Below, piece after piece: positions 1 to 9,933 of a DNA stretch of 64,000 bases. The stretch covers positions 115,610 through 179,609 of the forward strand of contig JALMLS010000281.1 of the NCBI GenBank assembly GCA_038496445.1, read 5' to 3'. Position 1 is the stretch's first letter; each line of letters begins with the position of its first letter. The translations under genes and the position numbers were made by a program. Under the pieces are notes generated by a model. That model was not told the DNA's origin, did no database searches, and saw nothing but the letters and a program-made list of their open reading frames with translations. Source of the stretch: Trichosphaerium sp. ATCC 40318. Its lineage: Eukaryota; Discosea; Flabellinia; Trichosidae.

Positions 1-2843
1 GTAGTTCTCTAAAATTACAGTAAGTACTCAATCAAGAGTCAAATTTCATAAAAAACTTATGTAAACGTACTGATGCCTGTGTTTAAGTATTTTGTTGTAC
101 ATCCCAAAGTTTCGAAGCAATACGTCATTGCAAACAAGATGTGCTGATACAACCCTTACTTGATTGTATCCATGCATTTTAGACATCTGTTCCCTAAGAA
201 ACTCAAGTTCTCTTTTAGCCACTTTATCTTTATCAGCCATATTAAAAATATCCAGTGTTCGGAAATGTGTTGCTTTTTCAATGAACCCCCTTTTACAACT
301 ATTAAACAAACAATAAGGAGGTTATATACACACTGATTGTTGGATCTATCCCAGCTACAAGCATAGTCTAATCTTGGGTTTAATTCCCAAGAATTGTTGC
401 TTTTTAGTCCTAGTTGAGAAGTCAATTGGTAGGGAAAACAGCAATGCTTGTACCTGCTTTAGTTTCACCTGGTTTATTATTTGGTACAATAGGCTGAATA
501 GCACATGTGCCACGTTTACATATGAGGGATGTGTCAGTATTAAATGTCTAGCAATAGTTAATATTGTATTGATTAGTTGTTATGTACAGAATTTTCATCG
601 TCAAGAGTGTGCTGAGCACATAGACTGCATATGAAGTCCTCATCAAACGCTGTACAACATTAACCATAAATAGAAAACTTATTCTAGCACTTACATTCCT
701 CTAAAGTTGGTTGAATGGAGTTTAGACACCATCCTTGTTTCATACATATTTGATCAACTGTACCAGCTTGTAGTTCACAGCTCCAAATATCATCTGGTAG
801 ATCACACAAGATACCTTCCATTAATTCTCCTTGTTGAACCCAAAAGGTCTATAAATGATATGAGTTATAACAAACTGAGTATCTTGTGTACCGAAGATTG
901 AACAAATATGCGATTGTAAGAACAAATTAAGGTACAAATACCTTTTTGTATTGCAAGTTTAAAATAAGAACGTGTTGGCTGTGTATCGTTAGTCAAGAGT
1001 TTTTGAGGATTAAAAGATGTACCAAGTACTGTAACCACTTTGCAAGATTACATCTCCATTGTGGGTAGTTGTCTATATGTGCACAAGAAGACCATAGCGA
1101 TTGGCTTGCTTGTTTATTAGTCGGAAAGTGTGACAACAAAGTTTCAAAGACTTTGGTGTATGCAGGATCATTATCAACCACCTTAATTAAGATAGTCTGA
1201 ATACCAAACTTTCGGTTGCTCATAGTCCGTGAAAAAACATCACTTGCATTAGATAATATAAGAAACACAGAGGTATTTTCCAATTGTCCTGACAATAGTG
1301 TTAATGTTTCGCTTCAGTATTTTATGTAGAATGACCTGCATAAAGTAACGGCGTCCATCCTTTGTTGTCTATTGCTTCTACATTTGCACGTGATTTAATT
1401 AACTCCTCAACAACCGCACTGTGTCCATATTTGGCTAGTAGAGTATGAATAACATAAAATCAAGACGTGTAGTACCAGCAAGATGTAATGCTGTCCGGCC
1501 ATCAGTATCCGCTGCCTCAATTTTTACTTTTGATCTTACCAATACTGTAACAATATCGTTGTGTCCATGACTTGCTGAGACGTGTGAGTAGCAAGTATTG
1601 TTATAAAATAAATATTGTACCAGCATAGTGTAATGGTGTTTGACCTTTTTTATCTGTAGCGTCGATGTTGCCTTTGGCTTTGATTAATAATCTAACAATA
1701 CTTACGTGTCCCGTTGATCCTAAAGTGAAATACGTTTAGATTAAAGGTATGTGTGGTATGAAAATACATTGTATAATGTGTACCTGCAAGATGTAAAGGT
1801 GTACGTCCATTATCATCAACGGCATTGATATCTGCTTTTGCTTCGATTAATAATTTAGTAATACTCGCATGTCCACATGCTAAAAAATGTGAGTAAAATT
1901 TATACAGTCGTACGTTTACAACATTACCTGCAACGTGTAAAGCTGTCTGTCCTTTGTCATGGTCTACAGAGTTAATATCTGTATTTGCTCCAAGCAGTAG
2001 TCTAACAATTCTTGGGTGTCCGCGAGAACCTTAGAAATGTGAGTAAGATACATTTATAGCAATGTTGTACTGGCAATATGTAGCGCTGTCCATCCATTAT
2101 TGTTCGCATCGTTTGTATGTACATTTGCTGCAACCAAGAGTCTGACAATATCAACACGTCCACACAGCGCTGAAAAATGTGAGTACGTACTTTAATACTT
2201 ACAATTTGTACCCGCAACATGCAAAGGTGTACATCCATTCGCATCTGAGGCGTTGACATTTGCATTCGCTGTTATCAACAATGTAACAATACGTTTGTAT
2301 CCACGAAATGCTGAGAGGTGAGTAATGTGCTTTGTAACATTTTATACTTACAATCTGCACCTGCGAGATGTAAGGCTGTCCGTTTTCCATCAGTCGCAAC
2401 ATTGACATCTGCTTTTGCGTTGATCAATATTTTGACAATCTCTTTGTGATTCTTCAATACTAAGAAATGTGAGACAAATTTCATTTTACGACCACGATCA
2501 ATCGGTGTACCGGCAACATGTAAAGCTGTACATCCATTGTCATTTGCAACATTGACGTTTGCGTTTGCTTTGGTCAATAACCTAACCATACGTGTCCATC
2601 CACGAGATACTGATAAGTATTAGGAACTCAAAGTGTACATTTACAACAATATTATACCTGCAACGTGTAAAGCTGTCCATCCTTCTTTGTTTGTAGCACC
2701 AACATTTGCCGTTGAGCATAAACACATCGATACAATAATTGGCGAATTGTCATGTGCTAAATAATTAGTTTTGAGTTTTACTAACGTTTCAACAAACCTG
2801 CACACATAAGGATATCATTGGCTGTGTCGCTTGTACGTAGCAT
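1..2843 (-). CDS. Ankyrin-repeat protein, one exon per repeat (3' end beyond window)
   Basis: Ankyrin repeats are protein-binding scaffolds; the partner here is unknown. The first exon (2798-2843) begins MLRTSDTAND. Ten repeat exons follow at 2658-2756, 2511-2609, 2361-2459, 2212-2310, 2071-2169, 1928-2029, 1784-1879, 1621-1719, 1476-1574 and 1336-1434. Eight are exactly 99 nt, one is 102 and one is 96, and all are in the same phase; repeats show TALH(V/L)AG and DNG-type turns. Non-ankyrin exons follow: 1023-1288, 892-978, 695-848, 588-649, 454-547, 334-409, 160-298 and the start of another at 1-8. They join in frame for at least 638 codons and carry scattered cysteines (for example CSLC and CKRGTC) that match no domain I know. 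Stops seen when reading past the exons, such as at 993, fall inside introns. Confidence is high for the ankyrin part and moderate for the tail. Confidence 0.82.
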
Positions 2844-3650
2844 CCTCTTTAGTTTCTTTCCTAGAAGTTGTCAATAAAGAAGTTCTATTATCTCGATGGT
2901 ACTTGTGATAGTATTGTAACGTCGTCGCTGTCGAAGCATTCTTATTTCGGCTATGTGTGGTTAATATTTAAGAAGAATCGCCCAGATCACGTGTTTCCAA
3001 AAGTCGATAAAAACCCCCAATTACGCCATTTTGTACGACAATAAAAGGACTGAAACGATTGGTATGTGCTTAAGACATTTCCTTCCATGTCCCAAAAAAA
3101 ACCAGTTGAACGTCTAACGCAATTTTGCAAGTATAAAACAAGCCTTGATATGTACCTTTTAATTTTTGCTTATTTGTTTCATTTCTATCTCTTTTTGTTG
3201 CTGCTGACAATTTCCGATGTTCCATGTGATAGTAACTATTCACAGCTTTTACACGCCGTTTGCCTTCTTTCACACGTGGTAGTTTAAAAAAGTCCAATCG
3301 AAATCTCCACGGTATCACGTACCAGTTGAGTTTTGTTAGGTGCGACTGTTGTGTTGTGCTAATTAAATTTTAGTATTTTCGAACAAAATATTAAAGAAAA
3401 GTTTCAACTTTCGAACGAATTGTGATGGCGTCAACACGTAGCTTCCCAAATTGGTTGCCAACGAAAGCCTTATCTTTAAAATAAATATGCCACATGCAAA
3501 GGGGTGACGTTTTAGTACGCTGAAATAAATTGTTTATAAAAACAATTAATTGGTATTGATAATACCACTATGCAGCTGCAAGTTTACTATTTATTTGGTA
3601 CAAGAACAGTTCCTATTGAGGCAAATATTAACTGAAAGCAATACCTCCAA
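2844..3650. other. Intergenic stretch upstream of the ankyrin gene
   Basis: This stretch should hold the ankyrin promoter next to 2843. Two opposed short reading frames at about 3066-3318 overlap each other and show no recognisable domain or splice pattern. I see nothing else to support. Confidence 0.5.
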
Positions 3651-3651
3651 T

Positions 3652-3815
3652 GACTGATAAGAAATCTTCGCACGGTCTTTATACTTCTCTAACACGTGAA
3701 GACCAACGTATTTAAATCCACTACCGGCGTTTGTAGGTTTGCCTAATCACGGCACATCCCCAATCTATAACAAGTGCATCATTGCTGATAGTCAACATGA
3801 TATTGGTAAAGGATA
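3652..3815 (-). pseudogene. Isolated fragment of the effector-like kinase domain
   Basis: This roughly 160-bp piece is nearly identical to 10262-10435, the part of the intact kinase gene running from the catalytic-loop Asn through the DWG motif to the GLHVLEKYKD region. It has small indels (for example in the GKPTNAAG-coding stretch) and no flanking exons. It corresponds to a segment missing from the decayed copy at 5283-6397, so it may be a displaced piece of that copy or the trace of a third one. Confidence 0.8.
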
Positions 3816-4492
3816 TATTGTCCATTCAAGTTTGTGACAGGTTTGGCAGAAGTATCAAAGTGCAAGATCTCAAATTACTAATGTTCTTTACACGCTAGCT
3901 TAGCACCATGCGAATGATGGCACGTTCAGGCGTAAAGAGGAGTATTAAACATGAGATAACGTTAAAATCTCAAAGAAAATTACAAGCGCTTCCAAAGTAT
4001 CTGCGCTGAGCGTACGGTATTAACGTAGCGTAATAATCTGTTTTAGAGTATAGGAGACAAATGTTGGACCTCAGAGGTAATCAGAGACGTTAACAGAAAT
4101 GCATTAATGTACCAAATAAAACAACAGTAAAAAACACGTGGTGTTGCACAATATGTTTGCGTTTTTGACATGGATTTAGTTTTTTCCAGAACTGACAAGA
4201 TCCATTAGATCTTGTAGTTTTTGACAGCTCTTGTAAGAACTAACAGAAGTTGCAAGATCTGTCAGATCTGACTAAACACGAAAACCAAAAGTCACAAACA
4301 GCAAAAAGTTGCAAAGATTAGCAAACTTGAATGATATGTACAATACTTAAACAAACTTCGAATACAATGCCAAAGGTTTCAGCACCCAACTTAGCTGTAT
4401 GACTTATACTGTATAGTGTAAGTAGCAAAAGTATTAAATAAACCGTATATTCTTTCTTTTGAGTTGGATTCGGCTTTTATTCTAACTTCATT
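3816..4492. other. Non-coding stretch with a dispersed repeat and AGATCT-rich segment
   Basis: No coding frame is supported. Around 4190-4262 the sequence repeats AGATCT and CAAGATC elements in both orientations. The segment at about 4262-4350 is a copy of a repeat also found at about 47665-47745. Confidence 0.5.
4262..4350 (+). repeat. Dispersed repeat, copy 1
   Basis: The segment starting GATCTGACTAAACACGAAAA is repeated almost unchanged at about 47665-47745, including the later run reading CAAACTTGAATGATA. The two copies differ by small indels. No terminal inverted repeats or coding frame are evident, so its class is unknown. Confidence 0.8.
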
Positions 4493-5133
4493 ATTATATC
4501 ATGTGACAACTTTTTAAAACCATTAAGTGTTTTGTTCATTTTTGCTATATCATTGCGAATTTTCTTTACCATCTTAGCGTCTTGCTTACTATCGATAAGC
4601 TTTGAGTGTATTTCACCCAACCAACACTGAAGTAGCTCGAAGTTTCTCCTTGCTACGAGTTAAAATTCTACTGTACAAAGGTGGCACGTACAAAAACTGT
4701 TTAAGCTTTGAAGCAGCTTTCTTTGTGTTACCAAACATTTCGTATTTTAGAGCTACGTTAAGCATTGAGTTGTTGAGGTTGCATATTTGGGTAAACGAGT
4801 TACAATCCCATATCATTAAAAAGGTCTGGTATTTGCTCCAGCTTCGCTTCTGTCGACCATTCTGAAATTATGGATGTACTCTGCCGTGTCTTTTCCTTTA
4901 TGCGCAAACGTATGTGTATGCCTTTAGATGCGGGTAGGGCTTCGATGATATAAGAATGTCTAAGATTTTAAAGTTAAACAGTAACAAGGGAAGCAACAGC
5001 GAAACCCTGTTCTTATATGTGGATTGCTATCCCTTATGCTAGTTATGTCGTTTATTATTTCGTCGTTAATAGTTTTTATGGCTTGTATCTTTTTCAATAG
5101 AGTGGTTGTGCTCATTGTAGTGCTCGTAGAACA
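4493..5133 (-). pseudogene. Possible broken coiled-coil gene
   Basis: Three reading segments on the minus strand look like protein but do not join cleanly. The first begins MSTTTLLKKIQAIK near 5133. The second contains EALPASKGIHIRLRIKEKTR, and the third ends in KLSHDIIMKLE before TAA at 4493. The lysine-rich helical content suggests a coiled coil. No intron model I tried keeps one frame between about 4640 and 4820, so one or more frameshifts are likely. The N-terminal segment resembles a small frame near 54.8-55.0 kb (TLLKKI-A-K pattern). The function is unknown. Confidence 0.35.
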
Positions 5134-5282
5134 TGTAAAAAACAAACAAATTTGGCAAATCTCTCAGAGACTTTCTTTTTTTAGATTGGGTCTCGAGGCT
5201 TGTGGCAGACTTCTTTCAAACAGAATTTGTTCGAATAAACATACACCAACACTGCAAAACGAAAAATAAATAACTAAGAAAG

Positions 5283-6397
5283 CCAATTAGTTATCTTGTT
5301 TGCAGAGACAACAATAGCCATAGTCATTCACTACATGGAGCGTTGATTTCATCATAGAACATTGACACTAGTGATTTTATCAAACCATCATAGTCCTCAT
5401 TGTAGGCACATGCTAAACAAGAATGATGTACTTAACACCGCAGGGCGCTTTTTTGACTTTCCAGAGATGATGTCTTCTTCAAGACTCTCTTCAGTGTGCG
5501 TATCCCGCACCATCAGATAAGGTAATGTGTTTTCTTGTGCCAGGAATTGTCCAAGGTAAACACCATACTCCTCCTCAGACTCAAACGTTTTCAGTGTTCC
5601 ATCATCCTCCGTCATAAAATTGTCTACTATGTTAACCTTTGTGCTAGAAAAATTCATCAGTCAAGAGTCTTAACTTCCTTGCCGACCTGCAATTGCTCTA
5701 ACGAAAAAGTGAGCTTGATTGATTCCTGAAAAAAAACCTGGCGAAGTAAACAGCAAACGTACGTGTAATTAAGACACCTAACAATGTCATGTGCCTTTCC
5801 GAGTTATAGATAATCGCCATTTGCTGCTTGTTTATATCACGCATTCGTTCTTCAATTTCGATTTTTTGCTTTTTAGCCTCCCTTTCTAGCTTTCGGTGAT
5901 CTCTCAAACTTTTTTTTGTGCTCACTCTGTAGTTTGTCTAACTTTAAGTGTACAGTTTCTAGCCTTTCCATTTTCTCTTGTTACTCTCCACAGTGGCACA
6001 AATCTCATCCAGCGTAGCTTGTTTTACAACAATACCTCTGAACTCCCCTATCTCTTCAACTGCAGTCTGAGAGGAGAATACGTTGTATCTATAGAACCGT
6101 TAGAGGCGATAATCTAAGAATTATTAGAGGCGAAGACACGGCTACCAGAACTTTCGAACAGTTTTTTTTGAACTGTTTTGATGTGTACCTCAGGATCTTC
6201 TTCTCACCTATATGAGTAAAGATTAACCCATTACTGGCCATGCTGAAGACGTAGTTGTGTAATGAAAAGGTAAGGTGTAATTGCATTGACTTAATTGATA
6301 ATGTACTAAATAATCACGTACCTCCCTCAGAACCTGGTGTAGGAGATTTCCAAGAAGCTTTATGTGATAAAGTTCTCCTCTTTGAGCAAGTCATCAT
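5283..6397 (-). pseudogene. Decayed tandem copy of the nuclease-kinase gene
   Basis: This region matches the intact gene at 9934-12611 along its length: the start region near 6397, the SAP/Rho-N-like exon, the coiled-coil exon, the start of the nuclease exon and the last ~125 nt including the C-terminal CKQDN codons. It is broken. The nuclease motif and almost the whole kinase domain, equivalent to about 10075-11320, are deleted at about 5408-5418. There are also small indels and a lost splice context around 5730-5750. Similarity continues into both flanks (from about 5220 to 6680), showing that the whole locus was duplicated and not only a transcript. Confidence 0.85.
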
Positions 6398-6882
6398 CTT
6401 TAGAACTACGTTAGAGAAGTAATGAGGGAGTAAAAAAATAAAGTCCAAAAACTTTTTTCATGATTGAAAAAACAAGGAATTCTAGAATAAAGTTCAACTT
6501 CACCAAATACTCAGTTTATAGTACACCTCAGTGAATGACACTAGTATTACTGCGTGTAGGATATGTACTCTTTCGCTTGTGTATCCCTTGATACGGTTGA
6601 GCCTGAAAGGCATAGTTTGGTAATAACAGTTTTTGCGGTTCCGCGTGGGTGCGTTTGTTATCAAAACAAGTAGATTTGTTATTTCACAAGTGAGCGCTTG
6701 GCGAGTCCACGTGATACTAAATATTGTTTTGACCTTATGTAGGTTCAGTCAGCACAGATTAGACGTACTAGGTATCATTCACCTCCTTATTACCATGGCT
6801 TGTACATATTTTCCAAATAAACACTCGGTTTGTCTTATACGCCAGGGATTGACAAAACACAAAAGCACGAAAAATTGTTTAT

Positions 6883-8756
6883 TTACACAGAGTCCGAGAA
6901 CGAGCTCTCTTTGCTTTTTCCAGAATAGCTATTGTCCTTAGAATTAATCAAAGGCTTATTTTCCTAAACAATCAAATTAAAAACTAGTAGACAAGTAAAC
7001 AAAAGCTCACCTGTCGCTTGCCCAACTCTTTCTCTGTTGGTTTAATAAAAAGCAATAGCAAAAATGCAATAAAAAAAGATGCACCAGCCATAGCTCCAGC
7101 TACTTTGTAGCTACCAAATGCATCATATATGGCACCAGCAGCAGGTACACCAGCTGCCATTGATAGCCAACCAAACCACAATGTACCAAGAATCACAGAA
7201 AAGTTCTCTAAATTATTGCTTTAGTATGAGATGAAAGCAAAAAAAAATAAATAGAGTACCTGTTCCGAAGACCTCTGCAACAAACGGCGAAAAGTTTCCT
7301 ATTATTGAACCAGATGATACACCATAAGCTACACCATAAGCCATCAGTAGTGGAAAACTATTAAGCCAGGGCCAAGCAGTAGTAATGACAGTCATGAACA
7401 ATAAAGCCAACTGAATAATAATTCTTTGTCCAACGAAATCAGATATGAAACCAAAGATTAACCTTCCACCAGCAGAAGCAGCACCAATAACTGAAAGAAG
7501 GAGAGAAGATTGGAAAGTAGTAAATCCTTTATCTTCACCATCAGCAATGATATGAGAGAATGGTATAAGGTATCCGTATGCCATGAATAATACAATAAGG
7601 AAAAGTATTATAAATTGTAAGTTTGTAAAGTATTCAATATCAAAAACTTTCTTGCTTTGTTTGATTGTAACCCTCTTACGATAAAAAAATATCAAAGGCA
7701 GATTTAATGCGAGAATACCCGACATTACTTTTAAAGTGTTCTTCCAGCCCATCATACCCTCCAAATATGTAAAAAGAGCTGGATATACAAAAGTACCAAC
7801 GCCAATACCTGAACAAACATAAGACGGGGTAAAAAACTTCAGAATGACTGCTAGAAACAACGCACTTCAAAAAAAATTTCACAAAACAAATACATAACTA
7901 TTCGGGCTTGAAAAGAAAACAGTCCCTTGCGAATTACTGAGTGAAAAATGACTCCAAAGTGGTTTTTGTCGGGTTTTGCCAATATTTCCTATTTTTCTAA
8001 AAATACAACACACGTGTAAGGTCGAGAATTTTTCGTGTAGTGATGTTAGGTACCTGCGTTAGCTAAACCAAATGCTAATCCGGCGTATTTGTCAAACCAC
8101 ATGGCTAATAATGCATTACCAAGAATTGTACAACAAGAACCAAGTCCCACAACAAAACCGTATGTAAATACAAACCAAGCAAATGAAGGAGCATATCCAC
8201 TAGCGAATAGACCAACTGTTGCAATAGCTGATGCTATACCCATCATAAGAGGGTACCCGAACTTTTCTGCACAATAACCAAAACCACTCATCACTGTGTA
8301 TGTCTAGAAACTAATTAATTTGCGTCTTCATCTCATACTACAAAAAATTCGCGTTCACGTAACGTTACGTCTACAAGTAGTTCACTTTGAGTGTTTCTAT
8401 TTGAGTTGAAACAGCGGTAGTTGAGTACTTACTGTGATTGTGTAGATTGTACTAGCTAATGATGCTTCACCTCTATCGATATTGTATTCTTCTAGATTGT
8501 AGTTAGAAATAGCGCTTGTGATGTATTACGAACCTGTCAGGTTAGTTATAAGAGCGCCGAAGAGATAGCTTACACCATAAACCGAGAAAAATAGATAAAA
8601 ACAAACAGCAAGTACTACAAATGCATATCCTTTGTCTGGTGGAGGCGGTGTTGGGTCATTAGCGAATAAGTCTTCTGTTTCAAACTCTAGGCGCTCAGTT
8701 GTTGTGAGAGCTACTTCCGCAGAAAACCTCTTTATATCACGTTCCTTTGCGTCCAT
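6883..8756 (-). CDS. MFS transporter, monocarboxylate-porter (SLC16-like) type
   Basis: This is a predicted plasma-membrane carrier of the major facilitator superfamily. Six exons (8534-8756, 8433-8491, 8054-8303, 7260-7808, 7011-7207, 6883-6963) join in frame to 452 aa, normal for the family. After a charged N-terminal tail, PPPPDKGYAFVVL matches the PDGGWGW-type entry motif of monocarboxylate transporters. About twelve hydrophobic segments follow, with a long cytosolic loop containing RKRVTIKQSKK, then SDFVGQR near the usual MFS loop. The last exon is hydrophilic and ends SFSDSV; an AATAAA lies just past the stop. The substrate cannot be told from sequence. The gene lies between two parts of a duplicated effector-like locus. 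Confidence 0.9.
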
Positions 8757-8870
8757 TCTCGATAAAGATAAACGTCACTTTTGATACCTGCTGTTCAAAA
8801 GATTCACAATATTTCGTCATCTCGAGGTAAGATACTCCGCGTTCACACCGGAAGAAACACGCACGTTCTC

Positions 8871-9155
8871 CTACATTTTTTGGTACCTGATCACGTGCCT
8901 TTCTTCCACGATGACGAACACTTTGTTGTTTGAGTCTAGATATGTCATGCGATCCATGAATACTTTCCTAACATTTCTTGTAAACGATGGAAGCTTAATT
9001 TGGCATTTTGGATCTTCTCCATTGTTATCACAAACCCTAAAGTGTTTGCTATCGTTCTCATAGAAAATATACTGGAAAGTGATGGAAACCGTTTGCATCG
9101 TCACTGTACGATAATAACTTATTTTTATAACCATATCATGCCAATACTGTGGCAT
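8871..9155 (-). CDS. Small hypothetical protein
   Basis: A 94-codon uninterrupted frame with a natural-looking hydrophilic composition (contains CDNNGEDPKCQIK and VFVIVEERHVIR). It could be a single-exon gene or one exon of a larger one, since a GTACC donor-like site follows the HVIR codons. I recognise no domain. It lies upstream of, and in the same orientation as, the transporter. Confidence 0.4.
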   Translation of the reverse strand: MPQYWHDMVIKISYYRTVTMQTVSITFQYIFYENDSKHFRVCDNNGEDPKCQIKLPSFTRNVRKVFMDRMTYLDSNNKVFVIVEERHVIRYQKM

Positions 9156-9182
9156 GTTTTACGTCGAGCAGAAAATCTATGA

Positions 9183-9262
9183 TTTCTTTCTGATTTATCA
9201 TTGTCGCCCACGCAGTGATCTTAAAACTGCTCTTTGGTGTTGTATTTTAAAAAAGCGAGGTA
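9183..9262 (-). repeat. Detached piece of the duplicated effector-like locus
   Basis: This short segment matches about 12968-13035, sharing GTCGCCCACGC and CAGTGATCTTAAAACTGC, in the same orientation. In the intact unit this sequence lies just upstream of the kinase gene. In the decayed unit the matching flank stops near 6680 and resumes only here. Confidence 0.7.
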
Positions 9263-9875
9263 GAGAAACTATTCGATTTAAGCCATTTTTTCTAGCCTCT
9301 GTGAGTACTCCCAATATGCTGTTTTACGCGTAAGGAAACGTTTTATGACATTCATAATCCCAAACTACACGCCATAAAGTTATTAAAATTTATAAAGCAG
9401 AAGAGCTACTCACACGCTATGAGAGTACGTTCACCTATTTTTTGTGCTGTTTGAGAGCTAAGAAACATAAACACATTTGAAGTCACAATAACTCACTGGG
9501 AGAGTTTTAATACTGGCGCTTAAGTATATTTGCTTGTTGGAACAGACATCGTAATTATGGATGTTTTTATCGCGCAACTACGCTCGTAATTTTTTGCGTG
9601 CCGCAGTTTTTATGAAATTTATTATTGTTGACACGTGATCAAATGCAAACAGAAAATGACTTGGCTTGCCTTTTATATGGGTTTTTACGAACAATTCTAG
9701 CTGCATAATACTGGCCATTTTTAAAACACAAAAGTGTGCCAGCTAAAATGCATCACTTGCACACATGTGAGTATATATGGCAATAACGGGGCTTTCAAAT
9801 AGTTCAAAATTTTATTTGTGTTGTACTTAATGTTGGTGGCAGAAGTCCATCATAAACGGTTAAACACTACTTCAA
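9263..9875. other. Intergenic stretch
   Basis: AT-rich, with no coding frame I can support. Its right end (from about 9876) is the shared 3' flank of the duplicated kinase locus. Confidence 0.5.
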
Positions 9876-9933
9876 CAGAGTTTATTCGAATAAACATACA
9901 CTGATGAAAAAAAAAGAAGTAACAGAAATCCAA

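Noticed and set aside
993..1022. Stop codon as the end of the ankyrin gene
   Set aside because: A GTACAT donor at 1022 and an acceptor at 979 continue the frame cleanly through further exons, so 993 is taken as intronic.
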